64,000 nt of DNA from Marasmius tenuissimus (GCA_029532415.1 JAQOTA010000052.1:3898240-3962239); one strand, 5' to 3'; positions 12,201 through 25,600 are shown, numbered from the stretch's first letter. Notes: a model not told the origin generated them from the sequence alone. Made by a program: numbers and translations.

Positions 12201-15097
12201 AAGAATAGACATACTTGGATCGGCTACAAGCTTGCCATTGACCATTGAGAAGAGATTCGGGTCTTCCACTAGCGAATCCAAGAGGGCCGAACGTAGAGAT
12301 CCAAACACGTTCGTCTCCTCCTCAAACAGAGAGTAGCGACACTTGTCCTCTTGGGGGACATCGTGAAACCATTTTTCTTTCGCTGAATCGTCGGGGTTCA
12401 TGCCATCTTCGATGTGTTTGAGTATGGGCTCGTAGTCGCTTAGGCGAAATACTCGCTTCATTCCCTGCCTCACAGAGTCTAATGAATCCTTTACGCCACT
12501 CAAAACGTCTGCGATACGGATTGGAAATCCATTCATATCGACTACGGTCTTCTTCGGGTTGAAGTTGAATCGCGCTAGACCCTGCTGACGATAGGCTAAA
12601 GCGCTGAAATACTTCATGTGTTGGCGAAGGGTTGTGAAGAGGACGGTGTGCTTCTCAGTAAGAAACACCTTTACTCGCTCGTCGTAGGCTCTAAAAAAAA
12701 CATCAGCTCACCAGAAGATAACATAAAAGAAGATAACACACCTTTGAACGTCCCCGTTATATTCGTCCCTAATACGGATCAGTTCCAGTGCAGCTGTCGC
12801 TCGAAAGCACCATTGTGCACGGGCAATCGTAGGCGAGACGAGCTGTGGTTTTACAAACGTTCCACGGCTGTCTCGGATATGAACAGCAATTAGGAATCGA
12901 GCAAACGGGCACATCAGTTCGTTTCGTCGATATTCGTCGCTTGGTGTAGACAGGATCTTCCACACGACATCGCGGATGAGAATTTTCAGTTCTTCCTCGT
13001 CGCTTGAGGAGTCCTCAAGTTTTTTGACCAGTGCATCAAGCAGTTGGCAAGTTTCGGGATGAAGAACAACGGAAAAGTTATTGACTGGGTCACGTCCAGT
13101 CCGGATGAGGAATGATAGAAAACGAGCGATGCAGTCAGAATCTTTAAGAATGGTTCCACGTTCTTGAGGTCGTCGGAAGGGTTGGTCTTTGAGGTCAGAC
13201 CTGTGAACAGAAATGATGTTGAGTATACGAACACGAAAATGAAACGTTACACGTACTCTGGGTTTGAAGAACGCAAGTAGCGCCTGGTCAGAATTGGCAG
13301 GGAAGGTAGGACTTCAACGGCATCTTCATAGTAGCCTCGTAAAGCCAGTCGGAGGCGTTCCAGCTCTGGCTCTCTATCGACATCGGCCGCCAGAGCAGAA
13401 GACATCAGTCGTCCCATATGAACACCCTCCAATTCTTCATCCCATTTTGTCTGGGCAAAAACGGGGTTCTTATCTCGACTATTTTCGGACACGTTGAATA
13501 CTTCGGACGGATTGAGGAGGTCGAGATCATCTGCAAATTTTTGCATCTGATCATGGGCAGACGAAGTGACTGAGACGACTGAGTGGACCTCTACGTAGGT
13601 CAACACATTTCGAAAACCTCTAGACGGTTGACAATCAACTCCGACACGAGAACACTCGGACGCAGGAACTCGTTTGTGCTCGTTCCGCCAGTGACTTGTG
13701 ACACCACAACCGCGAGTTGTACATTTAAACCCTTTGATGGTCTTTACACCTTGAAGAGGACGAATAGGGCCATCGGGAAGCTTCAAGGGACTTGTAGCAC
13801 CTAGTACTTGGAGATGTCGACGAATAGTGGAAACGGAGGGTAGGCGGAGTTCTTTCGGTGCGCAGCGGCTAATTGGATGTTTGTTCTTCAAATGCGAGTG
13901 AATCGAAACGAACGAAACGGGCGTTTTGCACTTGATACAGATGGTTAGGTGGTAGACAGGCTCAACATGAATACCGCAAGCGTGTAGGGCCGACATCGCC
14001 CGCTCCTTGGCCTGCTCGGTCAAGATATCCTCGTATAGATCCATTGCGGTGTCTTCCTCCAAGATATCGTCCTCTTCTCCGCTATAGTATCCCTCCTCAT
14101 CTCCACTGGCTTCTCTTTCACCACGCCCAACGCCTACGTTCTCGTCTTCTGCATCATCTACGTCCTCAATCATGATTCCCGAACGCCTCGGGAGATTTAC
14201 ATCTCCCGAATCACTAGGAGGAACGAAGTTCTCGTTCCCCGAAGCACCAAAGGAAACGAAGTTCTCGTCTCCTTCGAGAGTCGTGTCGAGGTTCATTACC
14301 GTATCGACGTTGACCGCTGGCGGAAAAGAAATCTTTATCCGCTCATCTCCACTTATCGTGTTCAAGCAAGGCATCGACCCAGCAGCCTGTAAACTCGATG
14401 AAGGCTGGCCGTCGTAGTGAAACGTGTCGAACGAAGAATTCAGGCCTTTAAAATAACGATATGAGGTCGTCAATGAAGGCAGAATTCTACGAAAGGTCAA
14501 TACTTACCTCACGAAGATGGAAAAATGTCCATTCCGCTCGTGGATGGACCGTCGTATGCTAAAGGGTGTTCTAGGTCAGAGGAATAGAGAAATAAACAGA
14601 TTACTTACCAGCACTAGAGACGAAATTATCCAGTATCATTGGGATAACTGGATGTTCGTTGGATGTTGTAGGAACCGGAAGCTGCGAGGCGAGAGTACCA
14701 GACGCCATTCTAGGCTTTTCTGGTAGCGGGTTGACGTCGGGAGCAGGGTGAGGGTCTAGATGACAGAGGTCGTACAGCCGTTTGTAGCTGTAACAGGCGT
14801 GAAGGGGGGATCCGCAAGGACAAGGTAGTAACTGCGTCTCAGGGTCACGGTCTATAGGAACTTTAGAGTCTGCGAGTATTCAGCAAGTCAGATGGCACAT
14901 TATACTCAAATAAAACGTACCGTTATAGGGCAATTCATGGTGGCTAGAGTGATAACGAGCATTGTGCGATGCCTGGGCACTTCCATCCTTCGGATAAGGG
15001 CAATCCGAGGCTTTGCAGTGAAAACTAGACGAAAACAGATAGTCATGAGCTATGTATAGCACTTAAGTCAGATAAGAACGACCTACGCTTTGGGCAT
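9237..15097 (-). CDS. Telomere-linked-helicase-like gene TLH-1 (zinc finger, recombinase-like, RecQ-type helicase)
   Basis: Probable start ATG at 15097 (MPKA, intron 15086-15025, then FHCKASDC). Early exons carry Cys/His motifs: FHCKASDCPYPK (about 15020), CIKCKTPVSFVSIHSHLKNK (about 13925) and FKCTTRGCGVTSHWRNEH (about 13690-13730). The exon near 12125-11410 has a tyrosine-recombinase-like array: R in GGARGTE (about 12077), K in YNKTQ (about 11975), LGLRDFRQ (about 11720-11700), FGHSKDVGESHYGL (about 11606-11570). A helicase exon (11348-9967) follows with a changed Walker A, DECH (about 10757-10768), LTATIMPR and QEMGRAGRDG. After a short intron a Cys-rich C-terminal exon ends at 9237 (CADCRVSGH, CCFLCWVPL). 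This is the basidiomycete telomere-linked RecQ-type layout. One junction near 14520-14560 is unresolved because every frame tried meets a stop, so a break there is possible. The Walker A lysine is Asn (GGGNS). There are no hairpin introns, unlike TLH-2. Confidence 0.78.
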
Positions 15098-15407
15098 CGT
15101 CTACGGGATGATGGAGGTTGATGTTGAAGAAGCAAAACTCTAAGTTGGCGTGGTTCGGCCCGCACAAGCCACTTTGGCGCTGGGAATATTTTTGAGCGCC
15201 GGAACCAGGGTTGATTGGGTTAGGGTTGATGCGTCAGCTCCTTTCCCTCTTACCACCACCTTCAACGTCGTTCGTTCTCTTCCCTCCCTTCTTTCCCCCC
15301 TTCTTCACGCGTTTAATAACTTATTTTATATATGTCTGGACGCCGGTAAGTTCTAAAAAGCCAGAACTACGCGTTTTTTCACTTATTGTAACGTGTCTCT
15401 AGGCCTT

Positions 15408-16396
15408 GTCCTTTCTGCCCTCTGCGGATGAACGACGAGAACTCTTTGACTCGTCACGTCAAGAGCCATCGCCCACAGGATCGTATCGTTACGATGACGA
15501 TCAACAGTACGTTCATTTCACTTCTGCAAGTATCTGCACGTAACTAACGTGCAGATATGGCAGGCCAGCGGATTCTATTGGAGAAAGTAGATGGGTCAGG
15601 GAACATGTATAGTTGCCCTTAGCGCACTACTGTTGAAGGAAAGGCGTCGACGATCTACGCACATTTTGTGCAGGCACGCGTAAGTAATCATTATATTCCT
15701 TTTCATGGCTTCCCTCCCTCCCTTCCCATTCTGGTGCCGTCTCGAGGACGAGAAACTGGTCCTGCTTGCATTTGGCAGTGGCACCAGCTCTCGTACAAGA
15801 GCGGCTTCAACAACCACGAGTCCTCGGTGGGCGTTGGTTTTTTCATCTCAACCCATTTTGCCGCCCAACATGATGCTAATTTTCCTTTACAGCTCAACAT
15901 TATTCATCGAGATAACCACGAAGAGACGGAAGAACGGCCGTACAAGAAGCCTCGTACCGACCCCATTCCTTCTCCACCCTCCTCGTCGCCGTCGCTGTCG
16001 CTCAGGCCACCGCTCTCTCAGGTGCAGAGCTCACAGGGCCAAAGTTCCCAACCGCGGTCTTCGCAGGCGGGAAAGGTACACGGCGGGTCGTCAAACCGTT
16101 CAACAACGACCGCCTCTAGGTCCTGCAGCCAGCCCTCTGCCACTACCTCTACTCCACGGTCAACCACGAAGATGGCCCCCTCTCTCCTCTTCAGCTCCCC
16201 ACACGACGTCAACGAAGCCCTCTCCCTTCATTTTGGGTTATTAGGACCTCCTAGGGTACGGAGAGAGGCAACAGTAGGGGACCAAAATATTTTGACCAGG
16301 GGACAGAGAGAGAGACACCAGGGGACAGAGAGAGATACACCAGGGGGCAGAGAGAGAGAGACACCAGGGGACAACAGCGAGACTATGCCCCTGTGA
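15408..16396 (+). pseudogene. Broken gene with one C2H2 zinc finger and Ser/Pro-rich region
   Basis: A classical C2H2 finger is readable at 15408-15476: CPFCPLRMNDENSLTRHVKS followed by H (C-x2-C-x12-H-x4-H). It is followed by intron-like boundaries and, in another frame at about 15900-16250, a Ser/Pro-rich stretch with a basic KKPR nuclear-localisation-like patch and SSSPSLSLRPP. Coding character fades at about 16250, where GGGGACAGAGAGAG repeats and then the satellite begin. It diverges head-to-head from TLH-1 and may be the N-terminal part of a regulatory or TLH-type gene cut by satellite expansion. Family not identified; exon boundaries not resolved. Confidence 0.42.
16298..16378. repeat. 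Short tandem repeat, GGGGACAGAGAGAGA-type unit
   Basis: Four imperfect copies of a unit of about 20-25 bp (ACACCAGGGGACAGAGAGAG) lie in tandem at the junction between the broken C2H2 gene and the satellite. It looks like a replication-slippage junction. Confidence 0.75.
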
Positions 16397-17659
16397 AGTA
16401 CAAACAAGTAGGCATACACCCCAAGAAATGCAGAGAGATTAAGATTGAGATGTGATTCCTGGAAGTACAAACAGAGAGTAACAATTGGGCTTGGGTTTCT
16501 GGGAAGCATCAGCTGAGGTATTACATGTTTGTGCTTCCAAGAAGCACTGACATGGAGCACATCTATATGTTTCCCCCAAGCACAGACTGAGAGATTGGAA
16601 GCACACATTGAATACTTCAGTGCTTCCCAGAAACACATGCACACTTGCCTAATAAATGTTGCCAGGAAGCATACACAGGATACTTCAGTTATTGCCTCTG
16701 GGAAACACATGCCGAATCTTTCAGTCCATGCTTCCAAGAAACACACATACTCATTGGCAGTTCAGTGGTCTAGAGGGTGCATGTACTCACTGCACTCTGC
16801 ACTCTCTCTATTTGTGTTGTGTAATACTGCAGTACAGTCCTCCTGTTGCTGCACACTCTGTCGGTGCTTCCTGGAAGAACTGCTGAGGGGGGGATAATAC
16901 AGGAGGCACTGGTCACATCTGTTGCTGCACACTCCATTGATTCCTTCCAGAAGAACTGCCAAGGGAGGGATGTACAGCAGGCACCAGCTGCATTCTGTTG
17001 CCGCACACTCTGTTGGTGCTTCCCGGAAGAACTGCCAAGGTACAGATATGCAGTAGACACTGGCCGCATTATGCTGCTGCACACTCCACTGGTGCTTCCT
17101 GAAGGAACTACCAAGGAAGGGATAATAGAAGGGGCATTGGCCACATTCTGGGTTTGAGTGAAAGACCCATTGCTTGATGTATATCCCCACCTTGACAGTT
17201 CTTCCAGGAAGCACCAACAGAGTGTGCAGCAACGGAATGGGGCCAGTGCCTACTGTACATCCCTCCCTGAGCAGTTCTTCTGGGACACACCAACTATCCC
17301 TCCCTCGGCCATTCTTCCGGGAGGAACCAACAGAGTGTGCAGCAACAGAGTGCAACCAGTGCCCCTTGGCAGTTCTTCCGGGACACACCAACCATGCCTC
17401 CCTCAATAGTTCCTCTGGGAAGCACTGACAGAGTGTGTAGTTCTTCCAGGACACACCGACAGAGTGTGCGGCAACAGAATGCAACTAGTGCCTCCTGTAT
17501 TGTCCCTCCCTTGGCAGTTCTTCCAGGAAGCACCGATGGAGTTCTTTCAGGACACACCAACAAAGTGTGCAGCAACAGAATGCAGCCAGGAAGAACTACT
17601 GAGGGGGGGATAATACATGTTTTGTTCCTCCCACACTAACGATTTCTCCCTATTTATCA

Positions 17660-18055
17660 TACTGCAGTACAGCCCTCCTTTTGCTTCACACTCCATTGGT
17701 GCATCCCAGAAGAACTGCCATGGTACAGATATACAGTAGGCACTGGCTGCATTGAGTTGCCGCACACTCTGTTGTTGTGTCCCGGAAGCTCTACACACTC
17801 TGTCGGTTTGTCCCGGAAGAACTACCTAGGTATAGATATACAGTAGGCACTGGCCGCATCAGGTTGCCACACACTCCATCGGTATGTCCAAAAAAGATTG
17901 CCAAGGTACGGATATACATCACACATTGCGTGTTTATGCCTTGTTTTGTTCCTCCCACACTAACAACTTCTCTCCATTTTCAATATTGCAGTACAGTCCT
18001 CCTGTTGCCGCACTTTTTCAGTGCTTCCCAGAAGAACTGCTGAGGGAGGGATAAT
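17660..18055 (+). repeat. Direct repeat copy 1 within satellite
   Basis: Nearly identical to 20420-20800 in the same orientation. Shared text includes GTATGTCCAAAAAAGATTGC, the CCTTGTTTTGTTCCTCCCAC block and TTTTCAATATTGCAGTACAG. It shows recent duplication of higher-order blocks of a few hundred bp inside the array. Confidence 0.8.
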
Positions 18056-18384
18056 ACAGGAGGCACCAGTTGCATTCTGTTGCCGCACACTCTGTTGGTG
18101 CTTCCCAGAAGAACTGCCAAGGGTTAAAGGATGCACCGGCCACTGTTGCTGCACAGCTGCACACTCTGTTGGTGTGTCCTGGAAGAACTGCCAAGGTACA
18201 GGTATACAGTAGGCACAAGTTGCATCTGGCTGTCCCACACTCTGTTGGTGCTTCCCAGAAGAACTGCCAAGGGTTACAGGACACACCGGCCGCATTCTGT
18301 TGCTGCACACTCTGTTGTTGTGTCCTGGAAGAACTGCACACTTTGTTGGTGTGTCCCGGAAGAACTACCAAGGTACGGATATAT

Positions 18385-18790
18385 GTTTACTTGGGTAAAA
18401 TGTCACAATGAACTCCAATCAGGGGTCAAGATCTGAAGATGGTTGAGGCTAAGTACACATGAAATGAGGTATGGGAAACACAAGGACACATGCACCAGCT
18501 GCAACCTGTGGCCAGTGCCTCTTGTATGTCTGTACCTCGGCAGTTCTTCCAGGAAGCACCAATGGAGTGTGCGGCAACTGGATGCTACTGGAGCACCTCG
18601 GTAGTTCTTCCGGGACACACCAACAGGGTGTGTAGTTCTTCCAGGACACAACAATGGACTGTGCAGCAACAGAATGCAGCCGGTGCGTCCTGTAACCCTT
18701 GGCAGTTCATCTGGGAAGCACCAACAGAGTGTGGGACAGCCAGATGCAACTTGTGCCTACTGTATACCTGTACCTTGGCAGTTCTTCCAG
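18385..18790 (+). repeat. Direct repeat copy A within satellite
   Basis: Matches 19687-20095 in the same orientation with few changes. Both start with TTTACTTGGGTAAAATGTCA and include GGGGTCAAGATCTGAAGATG and ATGAAATGAGGTATGGG. Related blocks occur at 23427-23540 (+), 20888-20940 (+, partial) and 22620-22745 (-). Confidence 0.82.
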
Positions 18791-19350
18791 GACACACCAA
18801 CAGAGTGTGCAGCTGCGCAGCAACAGCGGCCGGTGCGTCTTTTTACCCTTGGCAGTTCTTCTGGGAAGCACCAACAGAGTGTGCGGCAACAGGAGGACTG
18901 TACTGCAATATTGAAAATGGAGAAAAGTTGTTAGTGTGGGAGGAACACAACAAGGTGTAGGCAATTGTGGTTTAAGTACAAATTGCGATGCTTGATGTAT
19001 ATCCCTACCTCGGCAGACAGAATGCGACCGGTGCCTCTTGTATTATTGATGCAATGTGTCATGTATGTCCGTACCTTGGCAGTTCCTCCAGGAAGCACCA
19101 ACGGAGTGTGCGACAACCAGATGTGGCCGGTGTCTGTTCCTCGGTAGTCCTTCCAGGACAGACTGACAGAGTGTGTAGTTCTTTTGGGACACAACAACAG
19201 AGTGTGCGGCAACAGAATGCAGCCAGGAAGAACTACTGACGGAGGGATAATACATGTTTTGTTCCTTCCACACTAACGATTTCTCCCTATTTATCGTACT
19301 GCAGTACAGTCCTCCTTTTGCCGCACACTCCATTGGTATGTCCAAAAAGG
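18480..19350 (+). repeat. Left arm of large inverted repeat in satellite
   Basis: Reads as the reverse complement of 21840-22640 with a few substitutions and small indels. Examples are the AGGTGTAGGCAATTGTGGTT block (18953-18972 versus its complement at about 22160-22180) and the block coding YPYLGRQNATGASCIID on + at 18997 and on - at about 22135. The match continues inward (19254-19508 versus 21349-21603 reversed). The arms, with an offset between pieces, centre near 20.4-20.6 kb. Confidence 0.82.
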
Positions 19351-19686
19351 ATTGCCAAGGTACGGATATACATCACACATTGTGTGTTTATGCCTTGTTT
19401 TGTTCCTCCCACACTAACAACTTTTCTCCATTTTCAATATTTCAGTACAGTCTTCCTGTTGCCGCACTTTTTCAGTGCTTCGTGGAAGAACTGCTGAAGG
19501 AGGGATAATACAGGAGGCACCGGTTGCATTCTGTTGCCGCACACTCTGTTGGTGCTTCCCAGAAGAACTGCCAAGGGTTACAGGACGCACCGGCCACATT
19601 CTGTTGCTGCACACTCTGTTGTTGTGTCCCAGAACAACCACACACTCTGGTGGTGTGTCCTAGAACAACCACCAAGGTACAGATAT

Positions 19687-20095
19687 ATGTTTACTTGGGT
19701 AAAATGTCACAATGAACTCCAATCAGGGGTCAAGATCTGAAGATGGTTGAGGCTAAGTACGCATGAAATGAGGTATGGGAAACACAAGAACACATGCACC
19801 AGCTGCAACCTGTGGCCGGTGCCTCTTGTATGTCTGTACCTTAGCAGTTCTTCCCGGAAGCACCAATGGAGTGTGCGGCAACTGGATGCTACTAGAGCAC
19901 CTCGGTAGTTCTTCCAGGACACACCAACAGGGTGTGTAGTTCTTCCAGGACACAACAACGGACTGTGCAGCAACAGAATGCAGCCAGTGCGTCCTGTAAC
20001 CCTTGGCAGTTCATCTGGGAAGCACCAACAGAGTGTGGGACAGCCAGATGCAACTTGTGCCTACTGTATACCTGTACCTTGGCAGTTCTTCCAAG
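19687..20095 (+). repeat. Direct repeat copy B within satellite
   Basis: Second copy of the 18385-18790 block, same orientation. Confidence 0.82.
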
Positions 20096-20419
20096 ACACA
20101 CCAACAGAGTGTGCAGCTGCGCAGCAACAGAATGCGAGTAGTGCCTGTTGTATTATCAACACAATGTGTCATGTATGTCCGTACCTTGGCAGTTCCTCCA
20201 GGAAGCACCACCGGAGTGTGCGACAACCAGATGTGGCCGGTGTCTGTTCCTCGGTAGTCCTTCTGGGACAGACTGACAGAGTGTGTAGTTCTTTTGGGAC
20301 ACAGCAACAGAGTGTGCGGCAACAGAATGCAGCCAGGAGGAACTACTGACGGAGGGATAATACATGTTTTGTTCCTCCCACACTAACGATTTCTCCCTAT
20401 TTATCGTACTGCAGTACAG

Positions 20420-20800
20420 TCCTCCTTTTGCTGCACACTCCATTGGTTCATCCCAGAAGAACTGCCATGGTACAGATATACAGTAGGCACTGGCTGCATT
20501 GGGTTGCCGCACACTCTGTTGTTGTGTCCCGGAAGCTCTACACACTCTGTCGGTTTGTCCCGGAAGAACTACCTAGGTATAGATATACAGTAGGCACTGG
20601 CCGCATCAGGTTGCCACACACTCCATCGGTATGTCCAAAAAAGATTGCCAAGGTACGGATATACATCACACATTGCGTGTTTATGCCTTGTTTTGTTCCT
20701 CCCACACTAACAACTTCTCTCCATTTTCAATATTGCAGTACAGTCCTCCTGTTGCCGCACTTTTTCAGTGCTTGCTGGAAGAACTGCTGAGGGAGGGATA
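20420..20800 (+). repeat. Direct repeat copy 2 within satellite
   Basis: Second copy of 17660-18055, lying in the spacer of the large inverted repeat. Confidence 0.8.
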
Positions 20801-21839
20801 ATACAGGATGCACCGGCCGCATTCTGTTGCTGCACACTCTGTTGGTGTGTCCTGGAAGAACTGCCAAGGTACAGGTATACAGTAGGCAAGTACACATGAA
20901 ATGAGGTATGGGAAACACAGGGACACATGCACCAGCTGCAACTTGCAGCCGATGCCTCTTGTATGTCTGTACCTTGGCAGTTCTTCCTGGAAGCACCAAT
21001 GAAGTGTGCGGCAACTGGATGCTACTGGAGCACCTCGGTGGTTCTTCCGGGACACACCAAAGTGTGCAGTTCTTTCAGGACACAACAACAGAGCGTGCAG
21101 CAACAGAATGCGGCTGGTGCGTCCTGTTACCCTTGGCAGTTCATCTGGGAAGCACCAACAGAGTGTGGGACAGCCAGATGCAACTTGTGCCTACTGTATA
21201 ACTGTACCTTGGCAGTTCTTCCAGGACACACCAACAGAGTGTGCAGCTGTGCAGCAACAGTGGCCGGTGCGTCCTTTAACCCTTGGCAGTTCTACTGGGA
21301 AGCACCAACAGAGTGTGCGGCAACAGAATGCAACCGGTGCCTCCTGTATTATCCCTCCCTCAGCAGTTCTTCCACGAAGCACTGAAAAAGTGCGGCAACA
21401 GGAAGACTGTACTGAAATATTGAAAATGGAGAAAAGTTGTTAGTGTGGGAGGAACAAAACAAGGCATAAACACACAATGTGTGATGTATATCCGTACCTT
21501 GGCAATCCTTTTTGGACATACCAATGGAGTGTGCGGCAAAAGGAGGACTGTACTGCAGTATGATAAATAGGGAGAAATCGTTAGTGTGGAAGGAACAAAA
21601 CATGTATTATCCCTTTGTCAGTAGTTCTTAACCTGATGTGGCCAGTGCCTACTGTATATGTATACCTAGGTAGTTCTTCCGGGACAAACCGACAGAGTGT
21701 GTAGAGCTTCCGGGACACAACAACAGAGTGTGCGGCAACCCAATGCAGCCAGTGCCTACTGTATATCTGTACCATGGCAGTTCTTCTGGGATGCACCAAT
21801 GGAGTGTGCGGCAAAAGGAGGACTGTACTGCAGTATGAT

Positions 21840-22640
21840 AAATAGGGAGAAATTGTTAGTGTGGAAGGAACAAAACATGTATTATCCCTCCGTCAGTAGT
21901 TCTTCCTGGCTGCATTCTGTTGCCGCACACTCTGTTGTTGTGTCCCAAAAGAACTACACACTCTGTCAGTCTGTCCTGGAAGGACTACCGAGGAACAGAC
22001 ACCGGCCACATCTGGTTGTCGCACACTCCATTGGTGCTTCCTGGAGGAACTGCCAAGGTACGGACATACATGACACATTGCATCAATAATACAAGAGGCA
22101 CCGGTCGCATTCTGTCTGCCGAGGTAGGGATATACATCAAGCATCGCAATTTGTACTTAAACCACAATTGCCTACACCTTGTTGTGTTCCTCCCACACTA
22201 ACAACTTTTCTCCATTTTCAATATTGCAGTACAGTCCTCCTGTTGCCGCACACTCTGTTGGTGCTTCCCAGAAGAACTGCCAAGGGTAAAAGGACGCACC
22301 GGCCGCTGTTGCTGTGCAGCTGCACACTCTGTTGGTGTGTCCTGGAAGAACTGCCAAGGTACAGGTATACAGTAGGCACAAGTTGCATCTGGCTGTCCCA
22401 CACTCTGTTGGTGCTTCCCAGATGAACTGCCAAGGGTAACAGGACGCACCAGCCGCATTCTGTTGCTGCACGCTCTGTTGTTGTGTCCTGAAAGAACTGC
22501 ACACTTTGGTGTGTCCCGGAAGAACCACCGAGGTGCTCCAGTAGCATCCAGTTGCCGCACACTTCATTGGTGCTTCCAGGAAGAACTGCCAAGGTACAGA
22601 CATACAAGAGGCATCGGCTGCAAGTTGCAGCTGGTGCATG
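21840..22640 (-). repeat. Right arm of large inverted repeat in satellite
   Basis: Partner of 18480-19350. A further inverted pair is 20927-21385 (+) against 22180-22639 (-), so this arm has two partners in the array. Confidence 0.82.
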
Positions 22641-25600
22641 TGTCCCTGTGTTTCCCATACCTCATTTCATGCATACTTAGCCTCAACCATCTTCAGATCT
22701 TGACCCCTGATTGGAGTTCATTGTGACATTTTACCCAAGTAAACATATATCCGTACCTTGGTGGTTGTTCTAGGACACACCACCAGAGTGTGTGGTTGTT
22801 CTGGGACACAACAGAGTGTGCAGGAACAGAATGCGGCCGGTGCGTCCTGTAACCCTTGGCAGTTCTTCTGGGAAGCACCAACAGAGTGTGGGACAGCCAG
22901 ATGCAACTTGTGCCTACTGTATACCTGTACCTTGGCAGTTCTTCCAGGACACACCAACAGAGTGTGCAGTTGTGCAGCAACAGAATGTGACCGGTGCCTC
23001 ATGTAACCCTTGGCAATCCTTCTGAGAAGCACCAACAGAGTGTGCGGCAACAGAATGCGGCCAGAAGGAACCACTGAGGGAGGGAAAATACAGGAGGTGT
23101 CAGTTGCATTCCGTTGCTGCACACCCCATTGGTGTGTCCCAGAAGAACTACACACTCTGTCGGTGTGTCCCAAAAGAACTACCGAGATGCTCCGGCCGCA
23201 TCCAGTTGCCGCACACTCCGTTGGTGCTTCCTGGAGGAACTGCCAAGTGAGGGAAAATACAGGAGGCACCGGCCACATCTGGTTGTCGCACACTCCGTCA
23301 GTGTGTTCTGGAAGAACTTCAGACCTAGAGATATACAGTCCTCTCTTAATGCCTACTGGCACCAGCTGCATCTGATTGCTGTGCAGTCCATTGGTTCTTC
23401 TCGGAGGAATTCCCTTCATCCCAACATGTTTACTCGGGCAAAATGTCACAATGAACTCCAATCAGGGGTCAAGATCTCAACACAGTTGAGGCTAAGTACA
23501 CATGAAATGAGGTATGGGAAACACAAGGACACATGCACCAGCCACAACTTGTTGCTGCGAACTCCATTGGTTCTTCCTGGTGGAAGTCAACCTCATTGTG
23601 ATGCAAACCAATGGAGTGCATGGCAACATCCTTCCAGGGAGCACTGATGGAGTGTGCAGCAACAGAATGTGGCCAATGCCCGTTGTATTATCCCTCCCTC
23701 GGCAGTCCTTCCGGGAAGCACTGATGGAGTGTGCAGCAATAGGAGGACTGTGCTGCAATATTGAAAATAGAGAGAAATTGTTAGTGTGGGAGGAACAAAA
23801 CAAGGCATGGAAAATTGTGGTTTGAGTGAAAGACGCAATGTGTAATGTATATCTGTACCTTGGCAGTCCCTCTGGGAAGCACCAACGGAGTGTGCAGCAA
23901 CTGGATGCAGCCGGTGCCTACTGTACATTCGTACCTTGGCAGTTCTTCCGGGACACACCAACTATCTCTCCCTCAGTAGTTCTTCCAGGAAGCATGGACA
24001 GAGTATGTGGCAACAGAATGTGACCAGTGCCTCCTGTATTATCTCCCCCTCAGCTGTTCCTCTGGGAAGCACCGACAGAGTGTGCGGCAACATAATGCGG
24101 CCAGTGCCTACTGTATATCTGTACCTTGGCAGTTCTTCTGGGATGCACCAACAGGGTGTGCGGCAACAGGAGGACTGTACTGCAGTATCAAAAATAGAGA
24201 AAAATTGTTAGTGTGGGAGGAACAAAAATAAGGCGTAGACAATTATGGTTCAAGTGAAAGATGCAATGCTTAACGTATATCCCTACCTCAGCAGTTCTTT
24301 CAGGAAGCATCAATGAAGTGTGCGGCGACAGGATGTGGCCTGTACCAGTAGGTATGGTGAGAGGACTGTACATTCTTCCCTTAGTTGCAATGTAGGGACT
24401 CCCTCCGGGAAGAACCAAGACATGTTCTGGGAGTTTGAAGTGATCCCAGATACTCAGATGTCAAGTGTTACAATCTGTAACAGAAACATGCATCAAATAC
24501 CTTAGTTGGTGCTTCTCAATGTCTTGGTTGATACCTCCAGAAAGCATGTACCATCAGTGTCTCCTGGAAGCATTGATAGAGTGTGCATATGTGTTTCCAG
24601 GAAGCATAGACTGAGAGATTGGGTGTGTGTTAGAAGAAGTATGTGTCTTTCATAGAAACATGGAAACACTGGTAGAGAGCAGGTGCAGGTGCATGTGCTT
24701 CCTGGAATTACAGACTGAGAGATCATGTTTGGGTGTATTCTGAGTATGCACATCTCTTAGTAACATCAATCAGGAAACACATACACATCCAATATCTGGG
24801 TCGGTGCTTTCCAGAAACACATGCACACTGGCCTGAAGTACTAGCTGATGTATTAGATTTGTACCTCTGAAAGTTGTGATAGACAGTGGGTGCATGTGTT
24901 TCCTGGATGCATCAACTAACTTATTATGTGAGTGCCTACAAGAAGCACTAATAGAGAGTAAGTGTCTGAGTTATCTATATATAAGTGAGTCAATAGCATT
25001 GAAAGAGAGCAGGTGTGTGTTTTCTGGAAGCATCAGCTAAGGTATTATGCGCGTGCTTCCTGGCAACATTGATTAGGTGAGCACGCATGTGTTTCTGGGA
25101 AGCACCGACTGAGGTGCTAGCTGCATGCTTCCAAGAAGCACTGATAGACAGCAGGCATGTATGTGTTTCCAGGAAGTATTGATAGATAGTAGGTGTTTGT
25201 ATTTCTTAAAAGCACCAACTGAGGTATCATGTGTGTGCTTCCTGGCAGCACCGATCTGGAGCATGTGTTTTTGGGAAGCACTGATAGATGTGTGTTTCCT
25301 GGAAGTACTGATAGTGGCAGGTGCATGTATTTTTGGAAGCACTGACTGAGAGATTGGGTTTGCATGTCCCTCGAGTGTGGAGCGGGTGCGTGCTTCCTAG
25401 GAGCACTAGTAGAGAGTGTGTGTGTGTCCTAGCAACATACCTCAAATCTCTCTCTCTCTATTCATGCTTCCAAGAAACATGCTCCCTCAACACTTACAGG
25501 AAATGTGCACACCCACCCACTCACCATAACTGTGTCTATAATACGTGTACCCAATTTCACAATCAATGACGCCTCACAATTCAACACATATTCATGCTGA

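Larger units (their letters stand above)
16400..25600. repeat. 9-kb modular satellite built on TTCCnGGAAGCAC motifs
   Basis: The whole stretch is made of degenerate units of about 80-130 bp. Recurring words are CAGTTCTTCC, GGAAGCACC, AACAGAGTGTG, GGCAACAGAATG and GTGCCTACTGTATA, in both orientations. The core TTCCnGGAAGCAC is near-palindromic. Open frames run long on both strands only because the sequence is repetitive and nearly stop-poor; their translations are the same words over and over (SVRQQNA, VAAHSVGASWKNCQG), so I call no genes. Edges (16.4-16.9 and 24.5-25.6 kb) hold only the shorter GGAAGCAC motif with more divergent spacers, as expected if the array grew and homogenised from the centre. 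Confidence 0.88.

Noticed and set aside
16762..23803. Many long open frames on both strands within the satellite
   Set aside because: Their translations are permutations of the same repeated words in several frames and both strands, which is a repeat artefact, not genes.
16400..25600. Regularly repeated short motifs that might suggest a CRISPR-like array
   Set aside because: Units are degenerate, occur in both orientations and have no unique spacers of constant length. The organism is a eukaryote.
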